Below are positions 33,785-45,352 of a DNA stretch of 54,171 bases, one piece after another. The translations under genes and the position numbers were made by a program. Position 1 is the first letter of the stretch. Every line of letters starts with the position of its first letter. Location: positions 1 through 54,171 of the forward strand of contig NZ_BCRK01000020.1 in the NCBI RefSeq assembly GCF_001552555.1. The letters are read 5' to 3'. The notes under the pieces were generated by a model. The model was not told where the DNA came from, ran no database searches, and saw only the letters and a list, made by a program, of their open reading frames with translations. Source of the stretch: Nocardiopsis trehalosi NBRC 14201. GTDB taxonomy: Bacteria; Actinomycetota; Actinomycetes; Streptosporangiales; Streptosporangiaceae.

Positions 33785-34414
33785 ATGACCGACGTCGCGA
33801 TCGAGCCCGCCACCCCGGAGCGGTGGGCGGACCTGGAGCGGCTGTTCGGCCGCACCGGGGCCTATGGGCACTGCTGGTGCGTCTTCTTCCGGCGCCGGGC
33901 CAAGGACTACGTGGCCAGCGTCTCGTGCCCCCCGCCGGAGCGGGGCGCGGCCAACCGCGCGGAGCTGCGCCGGCTCACCCTCGACGGCGCGGTCCCCGGG
34001 CTGCTCGCCTACGAGGGGGCCGAGCCGTGCGGCTGGGTGTCGGTCGCCCCGCGCGGCGACTACGTCCGCCTGGCCCGGTCGCGGTCGCTGCGCCCGGTCG
34101 ACCCCGATGAGCCCGGCGTGTGGTCGGTGGTCTGCTTCTGGATGCCGCCGCGCCGCCGCCGCAAGGGCCTGGGCGGGCGGCTGCTCGACGCCGCCGTCGA
34201 CCACGCCCGCGCGAACGGGGCCCGGGTCCTGGAGGCGTACCCCGTCGACACCGCCGGCGGGCGGGCGCCGAGCGCCGAGGTCTACACGGGCACCGTGCGG
34301 ATGTTCCGCAAGGCGGGGTTCACCTGCGACCCGCACCCGGTCAGCGGGCGGCCCATCGCCCGCCTCGTGCTCGCGGCCGACCAGGCGGTCAGCCGCCCCG
34401 GGGCGCGAACATGA
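33785..34414 (+). CDS. GNAT family N-acetyltransferase
   Basis: A 209-aa acetyltransferase with [11 protein letters not shown] near the start, a conserved beta-bulge strand VVCFWMPP and the acetyl-CoA loop [18 protein letters not shown]. The C-terminal region ([13 protein letters not shown]) is standard for the fold. Substrate unknown. ATG 33785 has GAGGGGGTCGG upstream. Its last 26 bases overlap the convergent YnfA gene. Confidence 0.9.
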   Translation: MTDVAIEPATPERWADLERLFGRTGAYGHCWCVFFRRRAKDYVASVSCPPPERGAANRAELRRLTLDGAVPGLLAYEGAEPCGWVSVAPRGDYVRLARSRSLRPVDPDEPGVWSVVCFWMPPRRRRKGLGGRLLDAAVDHARANGARVLEAYPVDTAGGRAPSAEVYTGTVRMFRKAGFTCDPHPVSGRPIARLVLAADQAVSRPGART

Positions 34415-34724
34415 TCACCGCCACGCCCACCAGGCAGATCAGCGCGCCCGCGACGTCGTAGCGGTCGGGGCGGAAGCCGTCGAGCGCCATGCCCCACGCC
34501 AGGGAGCCGGCGATGAAGACGCCCCCGTAGGCGGCCAGCACCCGGCCGAAGTCCGCGTCGGGCTGGAGGGTGGCGACGAAGCCGTAGGCGCCCAGCGCGA
34601 GCACGCCGGCGCCCGCCCACAGCAGGCCCCGGTGCTCGCGCACCCCCTGCCAGACGAGCCAGGCGCCGCCGATCTCGGCCAGCGCGGCGAGGGCGAACAG
34701 GACGGTCGACTTCAGCACGGTCAC
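34389..34724 (-). CDS. YnfA/UPF0060 family membrane protein
   Basis: A 111-aa, four-helix small membrane protein: [57 protein letters not shown] and [17 protein letters not shown]. It matches the UPF0060/YnfA family, which is related to small multidrug resistance proteins, and has the right length. GTG 34724 is the start. The 3' end overlaps the convergent GNAT gene by 26 bp. Confidence 0.92.
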   Translation of the reverse strand: MTVLKSTVLFALAALAEIGGAWLVWQGVREHRGLLWAGAGVLALGAYGFVATLQPDADFGRVLAAYGGVFIAGSLAWGMALDGFRPDRYDVAGALICLVGVAVIMFAPRGG

Positions 34725-34768
34725 AGCGGGCAGCGTAGCCGCCCGGCGGCCGGTCCGGCCGGGCGGTG

Positions 34769-34963
34769 TCAGTCGAGGCCGACGGCGACCATGTCGACGG
34801 CGCCCGAGGCGTCGGTGGCGTAGACGGTGACGTGGCCCGGGGTGGAGACGACGGTGAGGACGGTGTAACCGGCCGGCACCGCAGCCGCGGCGGTGCCGGT
34901 AAGCGCGGCGAGGGCGGCGGCGGTCAGCGCCGTGCCGGTGAGCAGGCGGGGCAGGCGGGACAT
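34769..34963 (-). CDS. Small secreted protein
   Basis: A 64-aa precursor: basic MSRLPR, a hydrophobic core and an Ala-rich cut region (…TGTAAAA) give a clear signal peptide, leaving a mature peptide of about 37 residues rich in Val and Thr ([18 protein letters not shown]). ATG 34963 has GGAGGA 6 bp upstream. No cysteines and no family recognised. The 275 bp upstream hold no other gene. Confidence 0.65.
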   Translation of the reverse strand: MSRLPRLLTGTALTAAALAALTGTAAAAVPAGYTVLTVVSTPGHVTVYATDASGAVDMVAVGLD

Positions 34964-35238
34964 GGCGGTCCTCCGTACGCTGGCCGGCGCGCCCGGGGGC
35001 CCGGTGCGGACGCCGGAGGGGGCGGCGCGGGCGGTCGGCCCGCACGTCAGGGTTGTGTCCCCTCCGGTGGGCCGCCAACCGCGCGCGGCGACGGGCGCGG
35101 TCGGCGGGTCGGACGAAGCGGACGGACGGCAGGGAACCGCCCCACTGGAATGTCGCCACATGCCGGACATCGGGGGATGGGGCCGGTGGCCGCCGAGGAC
35201 GTTTCCGCCCGTCCCGCGGCCGTGTTTGCGGCCGCGCC

Positions 35239-35778
35239 TTACCGTGCCGGAGCCGGCCCGGCGGCGGCCGGTGCGGTGCGGGGCGCCTCGGCGGCCGCCC
35301 GGACGCCGTCGAGCGTCCGCCGGATATTCGCGTCCAACTGGGCGAGCCGCACCGCCACCACGCGCTCCTCGCGGTCGGGGTGGCGGGCGATGTAGGTCCG
35401 GACGTGCGAGTGCCCCGGGCCCAGGCGGACGCCCAGGCGGAGCAGGGTGGCGGCGCCGAGCGGGCGGAGGTCGAACCGCCACGACGCGCCGGGCTCCGGG
35501 GCGCCGTCGACGTACACGTCCCAGCCGAAGGCCTCCTCGGGCGCGCAGGCGGTCACGACGGAGGTGGTCTCCCACGCGCCCAGGGCGTCGTTGCGGTTGC
35601 GGCCGGTGAACCGGGCGCCCACGCGCGGGCGGTCGGCGCCGTCGAGCCAGGCCGCCGCCTCCAGTTCGCCGCCGAAGCGCGCGGGTGCGGTGATGTCGGT
35701 GGCGACCGCCCAGACGCGGGAGGCGAGGGCGGAGACCAGGACCTCGGCGGAGGTGGCGGGGCCGTCGGTGAGGCGCAT
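35239..35778 (-). CDS. SRPBCC (START/Bet v1-like) family protein
   Basis: A 179-aa protein of the SRPBCC helix-grip fold: [23 protein letters not shown] at the start, then [11 protein letters not shown] and a C-terminal long helix. This fold binds hydrophobic ligands or acts as a polyketide cyclase. ATG 35778 follows AAGGGAGC. It is divergent from the HxlR regulator, whose repeated boxes lie between them, so it is probably the regulated gene. Confidence 0.87.
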   Translation of the reverse strand: MRLTDGPATSAEVLVSALASRVWAVATDITAPARFGGELEAAAWLDGADRPRVGARFTGRNRNDALGAWETTSVVTACAPEEAFGWDVYVDGAPEPGASWRFDLRPLGAATLLRLGVRLGPGHSHVRTYIARHPDREERVVAVRLAQLDANIRRTLDGVRAAAEAPRTAPAAAGPAPAR

Positions 35779-35859
35779 GTCGCTCCCTTGGTCGCGGAGG
35801 GGTGGGGGGCGGAGGCGGGCGGGCCGGAGGGGGCGGCCGGAGCGGCGGCCACCGGTGGG

Positions 35860-35905
35860 TTCCATAAAGGAACTTAGTCAGTATCGTTTCGGAACTCAAT
35901 AACTA
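35860..35905. promoter_or_regulatory. Candidate HxlR operator boxes
   Basis: Two 15-bp imperfect direct repeats (35869-35883 and 35891-35905, 11 of 15 matching, both starting GGAACT) start 22 bp apart, two helical turns. The inverted repeat TTCC-N5-GGAA (35860-35872) overlaps the first. They lie in the unusually AT-rich stretch between the SRPBCC and HxlR starts. Confidence 0.5.
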
Positions 35906-35916
35906 GACTGGCCCGT

Positions 35917-36375
35917 ATGCGATGGAGCGAGATCGGCGGCGTCCCCTGCTCGGTGGCCCGGGCGCTGTCCGTGGTGGGCGACCGCTGGGTGATGCTGGTC
36001 CTGCGCGAGGCCTTCCTCGGCACCCGGCGCTTCGAGGACTTCCACGAGCGGGTCGGCGCGTCGCGGCGGGTGCTCGCCGAGCGGCTGGCCGGCCTGGTCG
36101 AGGACGGCGTGCTCGCCCGCGTCCGCTACAGCGAGCGGCCCGACCGGTTCGAGTACCGGCTCACGGACAAGGGCCGCGACCTGCACACCGTGCTGACGGC
36201 GCTGCGCGTCTGGGGCGACCGGTGGATGGCCGACGACCAGGGCCCGCCGGTGACCGTCGTGCACCGCACCTGCGGCGCCGCCATGGACCCGGTCATGGTC
36301 TGCCCCGACTGCCGGGACGAGATCGACCCCCGCGACCTCACCGCCGTCGTCCACCGGGGGCCGGTCCGGGGCTGA
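35917..36375 (+). CDS. HxlR-family transcriptional regulator
   Basis: A 152-aa winged-HTH protein of the HxlR type, with CSVARALSVVGDRWVMLVLREAF at the start and RRVLAERLAGLVEDGVL as recognition region. A C-terminal cysteine set (C…VCPDC) might bind a metal or sense redox. It begins at ATG 35917, very close to the putative promoter, with no clear ribosome binding site, so a leaderless transcript is possible. It probably represses its own and the SRPBCC gene. Confidence 0.92.
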   Translation: MRWSEIGGVPCSVARALSVVGDRWVMLVLREAFLGTRRFEDFHERVGASRRVLAERLAGLVEDGVLARVRYSERPDRFEYRLTDKGRDLHTVLTALRVWGDRWMADDQGPPVTVVHRTCGAAMDPVMVCPDCRDEIDPRDLTAVVHRGPVRG

Positions 36376-36430
36376 TCCGGGGCTCCATCGGGCGGCCCCC
36401 GCCATCCCCTGCCGGGTGGGCGCACGCCGA

Positions 36431-36459
36431 TTGCATACCCTAGGGGGGTATGGTATTTC
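36431..36459 (+). promoter_or_regulatory. Copper operon promoter with CsoR-like operator
   Basis: TTGCAT (36431-36436) and TATTTC (36454-36459) are 17 bp apart. The spacer holds the palindrome CATACCC-N5-GGGTATG (36434-36452), which matches the actinobacterial CsoR operator pattern ATACCC…GGGTAT. Cu(I) binding to CsoR would free the promoter. Confidence 0.7.
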
Positions 36460-36515
36460 TTGAGTGAGCGCCGGGCGGAGCGTCCGGCGGACACCCCCTA
36501 CCCCAGGAGGCACAC

Positions 36516-36743
36516 ATGGCGGGCACCGGCACCACCCGGGTCTACGACGTCGAGGGAATGACCTGCGGGCACTGCGCCACATCCGTCGGCCGCGAGGTCG
36601 GCGCGGTTCCCGGGGTCACCGGGGTCGACGTCGCCGTGGACACCGGACGGGTCACCGTCACCGCCGACGGCCCCCTGGACGACGGCGCCGTCCGCGCCGC
36701 CGTCGACGAGGCCGGCTACCGCGTGGCCGGGGTGCGGGCGTGA
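36516..36743 (+). CDS. copZ: CopZ-like copper chaperone
   Basis: A 75-aa HMA-domain protein with the Cu(I) motif G-M-T-C-G-H-C near residue 15 and the typical closing E-A-G-Y-R-V. It carries copper in the cytoplasm and hands it to the ATPase encoded two genes downstream. ATG 36516 has AGGAGG 6 bp upstream. Its stop overlaps the next GTG (GTGA). Confidence 0.93.
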   Translation: MAGTGTTRVYDVEGMTCGHCATSVGREVGAVPGVTGVDVAVDTGRVTVTADGPLDDGAVRAAVDEAGYRVAGVRA

Positions 36744-37684
36744 ACACCGCCACCCGGCTGGGCGTCTACGGCCTCGGGCTCGCCGTCGCGTTCGCCGGCG
36801 CGTTCGGGGCCGGCCGGCTGGCCGACCCGCTGCTGCCCGCCGCCGCGGACGGCGCCGCCGATGCCGGCGGCGGGCACGCCCACGACGACACCGCCCCCGC
36901 CCCGGCCGGCGCGCCCGTGCCCGCCGGCCTCCAGGTCGCCGCCGACGGCTACCGGCTGGAGACCCTGGCCGCCCCCGGCGCGGCGGACGAGGAGGGCGAC
37001 CTCTCCTTCCGGGTGATCGGCCCCGGCGGCGACCCCGTCACCGGGTTCGAGGTCGCCCACGAGAAGCGCATGCACCTCATCGTCGTCGGCCGCGACCTCA
37101 CCGGGTATCAGCACCTGCACCCGCGCATGGACGGCGACGGCGTGTGGACCGTCCGCACCACCCTGGACGACCCCGGGCCCTACCGGATGTACGCCGACTT
37201 CGTCCCCATGGGAGGCGGCGACGGCCTCGTCCTCGGCACCGACCTCGCGGTCCCCGGCGCCTACCGCCCCGCCGACCCGCCCCCGGTGTCCGCCACCGCC
37301 GAGGTCGACGGCTACGAGGTCGAACTGTCCGGCGCGCTCGAACCCGGCGCCACCGGCGACCTGACCTTCACCGTCCGCCGCGACGGCGCCGAGGTCACCG
37401 ACCTGGAGCCCTACCTCGGCGCCTACGGGCACCTCGTCGCCCTGCGCGAGGACGACCTCGCCTACCTGCACGTCCACCCCGAGGGCGCCCCCGGCGACGG
37501 CGCCACCGCCCCCGGCCCCGACATCGCCTTCCGGGCCGAGGTCCCCTCGGCCGGCGGCTACCGGCTCTACCTCGACTTCCAGCACGGCGGCGAGGTGCGG
37601 ACCGCCGTGTTCGCCGTCGATGCCGACGGCGGTGCGGCACCGCCCGCCGAGGACGGCGGCGCCCCGGAGGAGCACGGCCACTGA
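36740..37684 (+). CDS. Membrane-anchored copper-associated protein
   Basis: A 314-aa protein with a signal-anchor segment at residues 8-26 ([14 protein letters not shown]). The rest is extracytoplasmic and beta-rich, with His-containing motifs [45 protein letters not shown] and a His-rich end (EEHGH). Genes of this type lie between chaperone and ATPase in many actinobacterial copper operons. It may bind copper outside the membrane; the mechanism is not established. It is coupled to copZ by a 4-bp overlap. Confidence 0.82.
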   Translation: MNTATRLGVYGLGLAVAFAGAFGAGRLADPLLPAAADGAADAGGGHAHDDTAPAPAGAPVPAGLQVAADGYRLETLAAPGAADEEGDLSFRVIGPGGDPVTGFEVAHEKRMHLIVVGRDLTGYQHLHPRMDGDGVWTVRTTLDDPGPYRMYADFVPMGGGDGLVLGTDLAVPGAYRPADPPPVSATAEVDGYEVELSGALEPGATGDLTFTVRRDGAEVTDLEPYLGAYGHLVALREDDLAYLHVHPEGAPGDGATAPGPDIAFRAEVPSAGGYRLYLDFQHGGEVRTAVFAVDADGGAAPPAEDGGAPEEHGH

Positions 37685-37742
37685 CCGCCGCCCCGGCCGG
37701 ATACTCCCACCCCCTATACACTCGTTCCCAGGAGGTCCAGTG

Positions 37743-40091
<2,349 letters not shown>

Positions 40092-40100
40092 CCCGACGCC

Positions 40101-40137
40101 GCGGGCGCGGGCCCCCGGAGAGGGGACCCGCGCCCGC
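40101..40137. terminator. Bidirectional terminator between copA and dnaE
   Basis: An 11-bp perfect GC stem (40101-40111 with 40127-40137) with further pairing inside, between two convergent genes. No T-run. Confidence 0.6.
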
Positions 40138-40161
40138 GCGTGCGCCGCCGGCAGGCGGCCG

Positions 40162-43100
40162 TCAGTAGGTGATCGCCTCGGCGCCGAGCAGCGACTTGAT
40201 CTCGCCCGAGAACTCCGGGCCGAACCGCACGGCGTAGTCGGGCAGCTCGTAGATGCGCGTGGCGATCGGGTGCTCGGCCCGCAGGGTCACCGGGGTCTCG
40301 CCGCGGTGGGACTCCAGCACCCGCTTCAGCTCGGCCACCAGGTCGGGGGTGACCCGCTGCTCCTGCACGGTCAGCAGCACCGGCGGCGGCCCCTCGGACA
40401 CGTGCGCGATGTCGAGCACGGTCAGCTCCGACGCCTGCACCGAGTACTCGCCCTCGCGCTCCTTGACCCGCCCCTTGATCGCCACGGCGGTGTCGCCCAC
40501 CAGCACCTCGGAGTACAGGGTGTACGCCTCGGCGAAGAACAGCGCCTCGGTGGAGCCGTCGAGGTCCTCGATGACCACCTTCGCCCACGGGTTGCCGGTC
40601 TTGCTCACCCGGCGCTCGACCGAGGAGATCAGCCCGGCGATCCGCACGTCGCTCATGTGCCGCCGCTCGCCGTTCACGATCTCCAGGATGGAGGTGTCGC
40701 GGTTGCGGGCGAGGATGCGCTCGGCGCCGGCCAGCGGGTGGCTCGACACGTACAGGCCGAGCATCTCGCGCTCCAGGGCCAGCTTGGTCTTGCGGTCCCA
40801 CTCGCGCTCGTGCCAGGAGATGTTCAGGCCGATCGGGGCTGCCGGCTCATCGCTGGGCTCGCCCCCGCCGAACAGGTCGAACTGCCCGTTGGCCTCCTGC
40901 TTCTTCGCGCCGATCATGGCGTCCACCGCGTTCTCGTGGTGGTCGCACAGGTCCATGCGGGCCTGCCCGAGCGAGTCGAACGCACCCGCCTTGATCAGCG
41001 ACTCGATGACCCGCTTGTTGCAGGCCACCAGCTCCACCTTGGACAGGAAGTCCACGAACGACGTGAACTTGCCCTTCTCGCGGCGGGTCCGCACCACCGA
41101 GTCGACCACGGGCGCGCCCACGTTGCGCACCGCGCCCATGCCGAAGCGGATGTCGGTGCCGACGGCGGTGAAGCGCAGGCCCGACTCGTTGACGTCCGGC
41201 GGCAGCACCCGGATGCCCATCTTGCGGCACTCGGCCAGGTAGACCGCCATCTTGTCCTTGGAGTCGGCCACCGAGGTCAGCAGCGCCGCCATGTAGGACG
41301 CGGGGTGGTTCGCCTTGAGGTAGGCGGTGCGGAAGCTCAGGATGGCGTACCCGGCCGCGTGCGACTTGTTGAACGCGTAGCCGGAGAACGGGAGCATGAC
41401 GTCCCACAGCGTGGTGATGGCGTCCTGGGAGAACCCGCGCTCCAGCATCCCCGCCTGGAAGGTCACGTACTCCTTCTCCAGGGCCTCCTTCTTCTTCTTG
41501 CCCATGGCCCGGCGCATCAGGTCGGCGCCGCCCAGGCTGTACCCGGCGAGCTGCTGCGCGATCGCCATGATCTGCTCCTGGTAGACCAGGACGTGGTAGG
41601 TCTCCGACAGGATCGGGTCGAGCGCCTCGCCCAGCTCCGGGTGGATCGGGGTGATCTCCTGGCGGCCGTTCGACCGGTCGGCGTAGTCGTTGTGCGCGTT
41701 CGCCGCCATCGGACCCGGACGGTACAGCGCGTTGACGGCCGTGATGTCGGAGAACGCCTTGGGCTGCATGCGCCGCAGCAGCGCCCGCATGGCCGTACCG
41801 TCGAGCTGGAACACGCCCAGGGTGTCGCCGCGCGACAGCAGCTCGTAGGTCTTGCGGTCGTCGTGGCCGATGGCGTTCCAGTCGATGTCGACGCCCTCGT
41901 TGGCCTTCACGTTCTGGATGGCGTCGTCGATGATGGTGAGGTTGCGCAGCCCCAGGAAGTCCATCTTGAGCAGGCCCATCTCCTCGCACTGAGGGTAGGG
42001 GAAGCCCGTGATGATGGCGCCGTCCGTGTCGCGCTTGTGCAGCGGGATGACGTCGAGCAGCGGCTCCTTGGACAGGATGACGCCGGCCGCGTGCACGCCG
42101 GTGCCGCGGGTCAGCCCCTCGATGCCGCGCGCGGTCTCCAGCACCCGGCGGGTCTCGGGGTCGTTCTCGTGCATCTGCCGCAGCTCGGACGCCTCGCTGT
42201 AGCGCTCCTGGGACTCGTCGAAGATCGCCGCCAGCGGGATCTCCTTGCCGCCCGCGGCCGGGGGGAACGCCTTGGTGATCTTGTCGCCGATCACGTAGGG
42301 CAGGCCGAGGATCCGGGTGGAGTCCTTCACGGCCGCCTTGGCCTTGATCGTGCCGAAGGTGAGGATCTGCGAGACGCGCTCGTCACCGTACAGCTCGGTG
42401 ACGTAGCGGATCATCTCGCCGCGCTTGCGTTCGTCGAAGTCCAGGTCGACATCGGGCATGCTCACGCGTTCGGGGTTGAGGAACCGCTCGAACAGCAGGC
42501 CGTGCGCCACGGGGTCGAGGTCGGTGATGCCGAGGACGTAGGCGACCATCGACCCGGCGGCCGAACCGCGCCCGGGGCCGAGGGCGATCGCGTTCTTGCG
42601 CGCGTACTGGCAGATATCGGACACCACGAGGAAGTAGGCGGGGAAGCCCATCTCCTCGATGACCGACAGCTCGTACTCGATGCGCTGTGCCACCTCGTCA
42701 CTCGGGCCGTCGGGGTAGCGGGTCGGCACCAGGCGGGCGACCTCCTTGCGCAGCCACGACGACTGGGACTCGCCCTCGGGGACCGGGAACTCCGGCATCA
42801 GGTCGCGGTGCGCGAACACCTCGTCGTAGCAGCCGTCCTCGACCTGCTCGGCCACCCACAGCGTGTTGTCGCAGCCCTGCGCCCACTCGTCGAGGGAGAG
42901 CAGCGCGCGCATCTCCTCCGACGTCTTCACGTAGTAGCCCGACCCGTTGAACTTGAACCGGTTCGGGTCGTCCAGGTTCTTGCCGACGCCCACGGCCAGC
43001 AGGGCGTCGTGCGCCTCGGCCTGGTCCTCGGTGACGTAGTGGGAGTCGTTGGTGACGAGCGGGCGCAGGCCGACCTTGCGGCCGACGGCGAGCAGGCCGT

Positions 43101-43728
43101 CGCGGACCTCGCGCTCGATGGGCACCCCGTGCTCCATGAGCTCCAGCAGCACGTTGTCGCGGCCGAAGATCTCGGTGAGCTTCCCCGCGTAGGCGATGGC
43201 CTCCTGCTCCTGGCCCAGCCGCAGCCGGGTCTGCACCCCGCCGGAGGGGCACCCGGTCGACACCATGACGCCGTCGGAGTACTGCGCCATCAGCTCCAGG
43301 TCCATGCGGGGCTTCATGTAGTAGCCCTCGAACGACGCCAGCGACGACATCCGGAACAGGTTCCGCAGGCCCTGGGCGTTCTTCGCCCACATGGTCATGT
43401 GCAGGAACCGGCCGCCGCCGGAGACGTCCTTGCCGCCCTCGGCGGACTCGTCCCCGGACTCGCGGGCCTGCCCCCACTTCACCCGCTTCTTGTGGAACCG
43501 GGACTCGGGGGCCACGTACGCCTCGATGCCGATGATCGGCTTGACCCCGCTGCCCTTGGACTGCTGCCAGAACTCGTAGGCCCCGAACATGTTCCCGTGG
43601 TCGGTCATCGCCACCGCCGGCATGCCCAACCGGTTCGCCTCGGCGAACAGCGGCTTCAACTTCGCGGCGCCGTCGAGCATCGAGTACTCGGTGTGGACGT
43701 GCAGGTGAACGAAGGGATCGTGGCTCAC
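40162..43728 (-). CDS. dnaE: DNA polymerase III alpha subunit
   Basis: A 1188-aa C-family polymerase. The N-terminal PHP domain begins HLHVHTEYSMLDG; the catalytic region contains GPGRGSAAGSMVAY and the Asp motif P-D-V-D-L-D-F; HhH and OB-fold segments (RIAGLISSVERRVSKTGNPWAKV) close the C-terminus. This is the DnaE1-type replicative polymerase. The start is GTG 43728 (SHDPFVHLHVH…) with CGAGG 10 bp upstream; the frame is open further upstream but without domain content. The terminator with copA lies downstream. Confidence 0.97.
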   Translation of the reverse strand: MSHDPFVHLHVHTEYSMLDGAAKLKPLFAEANRLGMPAVAMTDHGNMFGAYEFWQQSKGSGVKPIIGIEAYVAPESRFHKKRVKWGQARESGDESAEGGKDVSGGGRFLHMTMWAKNAQGLRNLFRMSSLASFEGYYMKPRMDLELMAQYSDGVMVSTGCPSGGVQTRLRLGQEQEAIAYAGKLTEIFGRDNVLLELMEHGVPIEREVRDGLLAVGRKVGLRPLVTNDSHYVTEDQAEAHDALLAVGVGKNLDDPNRFKFNGSGYYVKTSEEMRALLSLDEWAQGCDNTLWVAEQVEDGCYDEVFAHRDLMPEFPVPEGESQSSWLRKEVARLVPTRYPDGPSDEVAQRIEYELSVIEEMGFPAYFLVVSDICQYARKNAIALGPGRGSAAGSMVAYVLGITDLDPVAHGLLFERFLNPERVSMPDVDLDFDERKRGEMIRYVTELYGDERVSQILTFGTIKAKAAVKDSTRILGLPYVIGDKITKAFPPAAGGKEIPLAAIFDESQERYSEASELRQMHENDPETRRVLETARGIEGLTRGTGVHAAGVILSKEPLLDVIPLHKRDTDGAIITGFPYPQCEEMGLLKMDFLGLRNLTIIDDAIQNVKANEGVDIDWNAIGHDDRKTYELLSRGDTLGVFQLDGTAMRALLRRMQPKAFSDITAVNALYRPGPMAANAHNDYADRSNGRQEITPIHPELGEALDPILSETYHVLVYQEQIMAIAQQLAGYSLGGADLMRRAMGKKKKEALEKEYVTFQAGMLERGFSQDAITTLWDVMLPFSGYAFNKSHAAGYAILSFRTAYLKANHPASYMAALLTSVADSKDKMAVYLAECRKMGIRVLPPDVNESGLRFTAVGTDIRFGMGAVRNVGAPVVDSVVRTRREKGKFTSFVDFLSKVELVACNKRVIESLIKAGAFDSLGQARMDLCDHHENAVDAMIGAKKQEANGQFDLFGGGEPSDEPAAPIGLNISWHEREWDRKTKLALEREMLGLYVSSHPLAGAERILARNRDTSILEIVNGERRHMSDVRIAGLISSVERRVSKTGNPWAKVVIEDLDGSTEALFFAEAYTLYSEVLVGDTAVAIKGRVKEREGEYSVQASELTVLDIAHVSEGPPPVLLTVQEQRVTPDLVAELKRVLESHRGETPVTLRAEHPIATRIYELPDYAVRFGPEFSGEIKSLLGAEAITY

Positions 43729-43874
43729 GGTGCGACTACCTCGGCTGCGACTCGTCAGGCGGATGATGCCCCCTGAGCCTACGGTGCCCCACCCCCCATG
43801 TCGGCCCCTCCACCCCCGCCGCCCCCCATCCCCGCACCCGCCTCGCACGACTCCGGTGTCGGGCGGGTCGCGGG

Positions 43875-44486
43875 TCAGGGGAGGAGGTGGGGGATGAGGC
43901 GGAGGGTGGTGGTGGTGACCTCGGCGGCCTCGGTGGGGGTGGGGCAGACGGCGACCTCGCGGGCGGCCTCGGCGATGACCGTGGTGACGATGGCCACCGT
44001 CGCGCGCTCGGCGGGGGAGGTGCCCGACCCCAGGAGGGCGGTGTTCTGCCGGACCCAGGCGCGGTCGCGGGCGCGGCGGGTGCGTTCGAAGCCGGGCGGG
44101 CCGTCGCCGTCGGAGAACAGGCGCACCAGGTCGCGGTGCTCCCAGGCGCCGTCCAGGAAGGCGCGGGCGCCCGCGGTGAACAGGGCGCGGGGGTCGTCCG
44201 TGCCGGCGGCGCGGGCGGCGGAGACCGCGCTCGCGGCCCGGCGCTCCTGCTCGGCCTGGTGCTCCTCCCACAGGGCGAGGAACAGCTCGGTCTTGCCGCC
44301 GAAGTGGTGGTAGAGGCTGCCGACGCTCGATCCGGCGCGTTCGACGACGGCCGCCACGCCCGCCTCGGCGAACCCGGAGGCGGTGAAGACCTCGCGCGCC
44401 GCCGCCAGGAGGGTGCGGCGGGTCTCGGCGGTGCGGCTCCACTGCCAGGAGCCGGCGGCGGATGCGCGGGGGGTGCGGTGGGGCAT
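43875..44486 (-). CDS. TetR-family transcriptional regulator
   Basis: A 203-aa regulator. The HTH is in residues about 20-65: TRRTLLAAAREVFTASGFAEAGVAAVVERAGSSVGSLYHHF, ending with the typical FGGKTELF. The C-terminal ligand domain is helical. ATG 44486 is preferred over the long upstream extension. It has no divergent neighbour that would identify a target. Confidence 0.92.
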   Translation of the reverse strand: MPHRTPRASAAGSWQWSRTAETRRTLLAAAREVFTASGFAEAGVAAVVERAGSSVGSLYHHFGGKTELFLALWEEHQAEQERRAASAVSAARAAGTDDPRALFTAGARAFLDGAWEHRDLVRLFSDGDGPPGFERTRRARDRAWVRQNTALLGSGTSPAERATVAIVTTVIAEAAREVAVCPTPTEAAEVTTTTLRLIPHLLP

Positions 44487-44691
44487 GGTGGATCCGCTCG
44501 CTTCCCAGGTGGCGCGTCGCGACAACGGTAGCCGAACGGCGGCGCGGCCCCGCTCCCTCCCCGGACCTGCGGACGGGGTGTTCGGGGGTGGGAGGCCACA
44601 CGGCCCCCCACTACATCCCCAGGCCTGTGGACGGAAGTCCGTCACCCCGGCCCCCGGGCGGGTGGCCCGGGGGACCGGGGGTCTCAGGGGG

Positions 44692-45348
44692 TCAGGGGGT
44701 CGGCGCCGCCGCGGTGTCGGCGCGGTGGTGGCGTTCGATCCACGCCACGACCGCGTCGGCCGTCGCGGCGACCGGCGCGGTGGTGGTGTCGAGGAGGGTG
44801 ACCGGCGGGTCCATCTCGTGGGCGGTGCCGCGCACCCACGCCGTGTACTCCAGCATCTCGGCGATGCGGTCCTCGTCCCACTGCCGCCACGCCGGGCGGC
44901 CGCGCAGCCGGTCGGCGAGCACGTCCGGGTCGCACATCAGCGCCAGGTAGCGGATCTCGGAGAACAGCGCCCGCTCCGGGAGCGGTTCGAACTCCGGCGG
45001 CACCACCGTGCCGCACAGCACGACCGGGCGGCCGGACTGGTGGATCATCGACGCCATGCGCAGCCAGGTGGACCGGAACAGCCGGTGCGCGCCGTCCTCG
45101 TCGTCGCGCAGTCCGGCCGTCCACAGCAGGTCCTGCTCCAGGACAACGAACCGGTCGGCCAGGCGCTCGTTGAGCAGCCGGGCGACCGTCGACTTCCCGG
45201 TGCCGCTGGGCCCCGTGACGCTGTACAGGGGCAGGCGGTGGAACGGTTGCCGGTGGCCGCAGTCGAGGCAGCGGACCACCGGCCCGGCGGGTTCCACAAC
45301 AGGATGGTCGGTGCGCGCCCCGCAGCGCGCGCAGATGAGCAGGTTCAC
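44692..45348 (-). CDS. Zinc-ribbon P-loop nucleotide-binding protein
   Basis: A 218-aa protein. The N-terminus has two CxxC pairs (CARCGARTDHP… and VRCLDCGHRQPF), a zinc ribbon, followed at about residue 45 by the Walker A motif GPSGTGKST and a kinase-like fold (…LWTAGLR, CDPDVLADRLRGRP with the Arg-rich lid). It resembles a nucleoside or small-molecule kinase with an added zinc module. GTG 45348 lies 4 bp after the zinc-finger gene's stop, so the two share a transcript. Substrate unknown. Confidence 0.75.
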   Translation of the reverse strand: MNLLICARCGARTDHPVVEPAGPVVRCLDCGHRQPFHRLPLYSVTGPSGTGKSTVARLLNERLADRFVVLEQDLLWTAGLRDDEDGAHRLFRSTWLRMASMIHQSGRPVVLCGTVVPPEFEPLPERALFSEIRYLALMCDPDVLADRLRGRPAWRQWDEDRIAEMLEYTAWVRGTAHEMDPPVTLLDTTTAPVAATADAVVAWIERHHRADTAAAPTP

Positions 45349-45352
45349 GCGG

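Noticed and set aside
37701-37722. Second CsoR-like site before copA (ATACTCCCACCCCCTATA)
   Set aside because: It lacks the GGGTAT half and is not palindromic; copA has only a 58-bp gap and is probably in the operon.
40270-43776. Plus-strand 1168-codon ORF opposite dnaE
   Set aside because: Shadow of dnaE; no recognisable domain and no ribosome binding site.
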